Assembly: GCF_040566695.1 (NCBI RefSeq)
Contig: NZ_JBEXAE010000003.1
Coordinates: 124,001-188,000 of the forward strand
Reading direction: 5' to 3'
From: Sediminicola arcticus
GTDB lineage: Bacteria; Bacteroidota; Bacteroidia; Flavobacteriales; Flavobacteriaceae
DNA: 64,000 nucleotides
Shown piece by piece: positions 63,490-64,000 of the stretch (its first letter is position 1; the number at the start of each line of letters is the position of its first letter). Made by a program: the position numbers and the translations under genes. A model generated the notes under the pieces. It worked only from the letters and a program-made list of their open reading frames with translations, searched no databases and had not been told where the DNA came from.

Positions 63490-63951
63490 ATGGCTAAGTC
63501 AAGTAAAAATATAAAAAACACCCAATCGCGTTATAAGCTTCTCATCGGTGGGTTTTTATTGATTGTGGTCGTAAGCTCTGCTATCATTTATTTGGCGGAA
63601 GATACTTTATCAAATTTCTCCAATACTGAAGCTGAATACGTTGTTGTTGAAGAGGATACCGAAAAAACAGAAAATGGAATTCATAAGAGAACTGGATTTA
63701 TTGAAGACACTGGGATGCGGGAAGTAATCACCAATTGCACGAGCTGTCATTCTGCAAAATTAGTGACGCAAAACAGAATGAGTAAAGAAGAATGGATAGC
63801 CACGATACGATGGATGCAGAAAACACAAAACTTATGGAACTTAGGAGAAAATGAAGATGTAATTGTAGATTATTTGGCAAAAAATTATGGCCCAATAGAA
63901 AAGGGGAGAAGGGAAGGTTTAAAGGATATAGAATGGTACCCCTTAAATTAG
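63490..63951 (+). CDS. Membrane-anchored monoheme cytochrome c (SorB-like)
   Basis: A 153-residue protein with an N-terminal transmembrane helix (about residues 16-36), an acidic linker (about 48-60) and a single heme-binding CTSCH (Cys83, Cys86, His87). The methionine ligand could be in NRMSKEEW near 96 or a later Met. The domain is short, like the small subunit of sulfite dehydrogenases. It lies four bases after the sulfite oxidase-like gene and is its likely electron acceptor. It is the last gene in the window. Confidence 0.88.
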   Translation: MAKSSKNIKNTQSRYKLLIGGFLLIVVVSSAIIYLAEDTLSNFSNTEAEYVVVEEDTEKTENGIHKRTGFIEDTGMREVITNCTSCHSAKLVTQNRMSKEEWIATIRWMQKTQNLWNLGENEDVIVDYLAKNYGPIEKGRREGLKDIEWYPLN

Positions 63952-64000
63952 AAATGAGCATTGTGTAAGGAGTGCATTTATTTTACTACTTAATAGACTA

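Noticed and set aside
1..64000. CRISPR arrays, insertion sequences, prophage, tRNA or rRNA genes
   Set aside because: No repeat-spacer pattern, terminal repeats with transposase, or cloverleaf/rRNA sequence was seen.

Overview
The window is chromosomal DNA from a member of the Bacteroidota, almost certainly a marine-type Flavobacteriaceae (Maribacter, Zobellia, Arenibacter or Cellulophaga-like). The DNA is AT-rich. Several promoters fit the phylum's TAnnTTTG -7 box. Starts rarely carry a strong Shine-Dalgarno sequence. The gene content is typical of the family: an outer-membrane beta-barrel/TonB-type protein, DUF4834, a serine palmitoyltransferase-like enzyme, a BatA-type membrane protein, a GNAT-nitrilase fusion and DUF5117-type metalloprotease. 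I see no rRNA, tRNA, CRISPR array, insertion sequence or prophage. Density is high, and the only gap over 300 bases without an intact gene (16544-17129) holds what looks like a decayed gene.

Layout. 1-8008: a metallo-hydrolase, a GNAT enzyme, a coiled-coil membrane protein, fumarase, an unlisted 57-residue membrane protein, an outer-membrane barrel with a small exported partner behind a helically phased GTTAAA array, and an ArsC-like reductase. 8094-9195: prfB, complete only if the classical +1 programmed frameshift is read. 9261-12576: a three-gene operon of circularly permuted ATP-grasp, alpha-E and transglutaminase-like proteins. 12770-19656: two peptidases, a threonine aldolase with a TTG start, DUF1508, YbaB and the decayed gene. 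19740-24451: cysteine synthase, the serine palmitoyltransferase-like enzyme, a convergent acyltransferase-like gene and an outer-membrane protein. 24556-30019: DUF4834, YfhO, glycosyltransferase and flippase, probably one cell-surface glycan operon.

30109-44698: an exported Arg/Ser-rich protein, UvrA, a sigma factor with a 47-residue companion, an endonuclease III without its Fe-S cysteines, Bcp, a large conserved unknown, a PhnP-like phosphodiesterase, an esterase, then an overlapping group of a Tic20/DUF4870-like membrane protein, a dihydroorotase homologue without metal ligands and a BatA-type protein, then a glycosyltransferase. 44853-50639: GNAT-nitrilase, SGNH hydrolase, AI-2E permease, a DUF3050 protein and an MscS channel. 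50759-55593: a complete glycerol module, glpD-glpK-glpF divergent from a DeoR/GlpR regulator with candidate operators between them. 55600-63951: STAS-like protein, S10 peptidase, TIGR02757, CPBP protease, LolD-like ATPase, msrA-folE, a methyltransferase and a sulfite oxidase/cytochrome c pair behind a 16-bp palindrome.

Several groups have clear joint roles: glycerol uptake and oxidation, sulfite oxidation with electron transfer to a c-type cytochrome, and surface polysaccharide assembly. The ATP-grasp operon and the pseudo-dihydroorotase/BatA group are the parts whose function is least known. Function calls rest on motifs read by eye; no database search was run.
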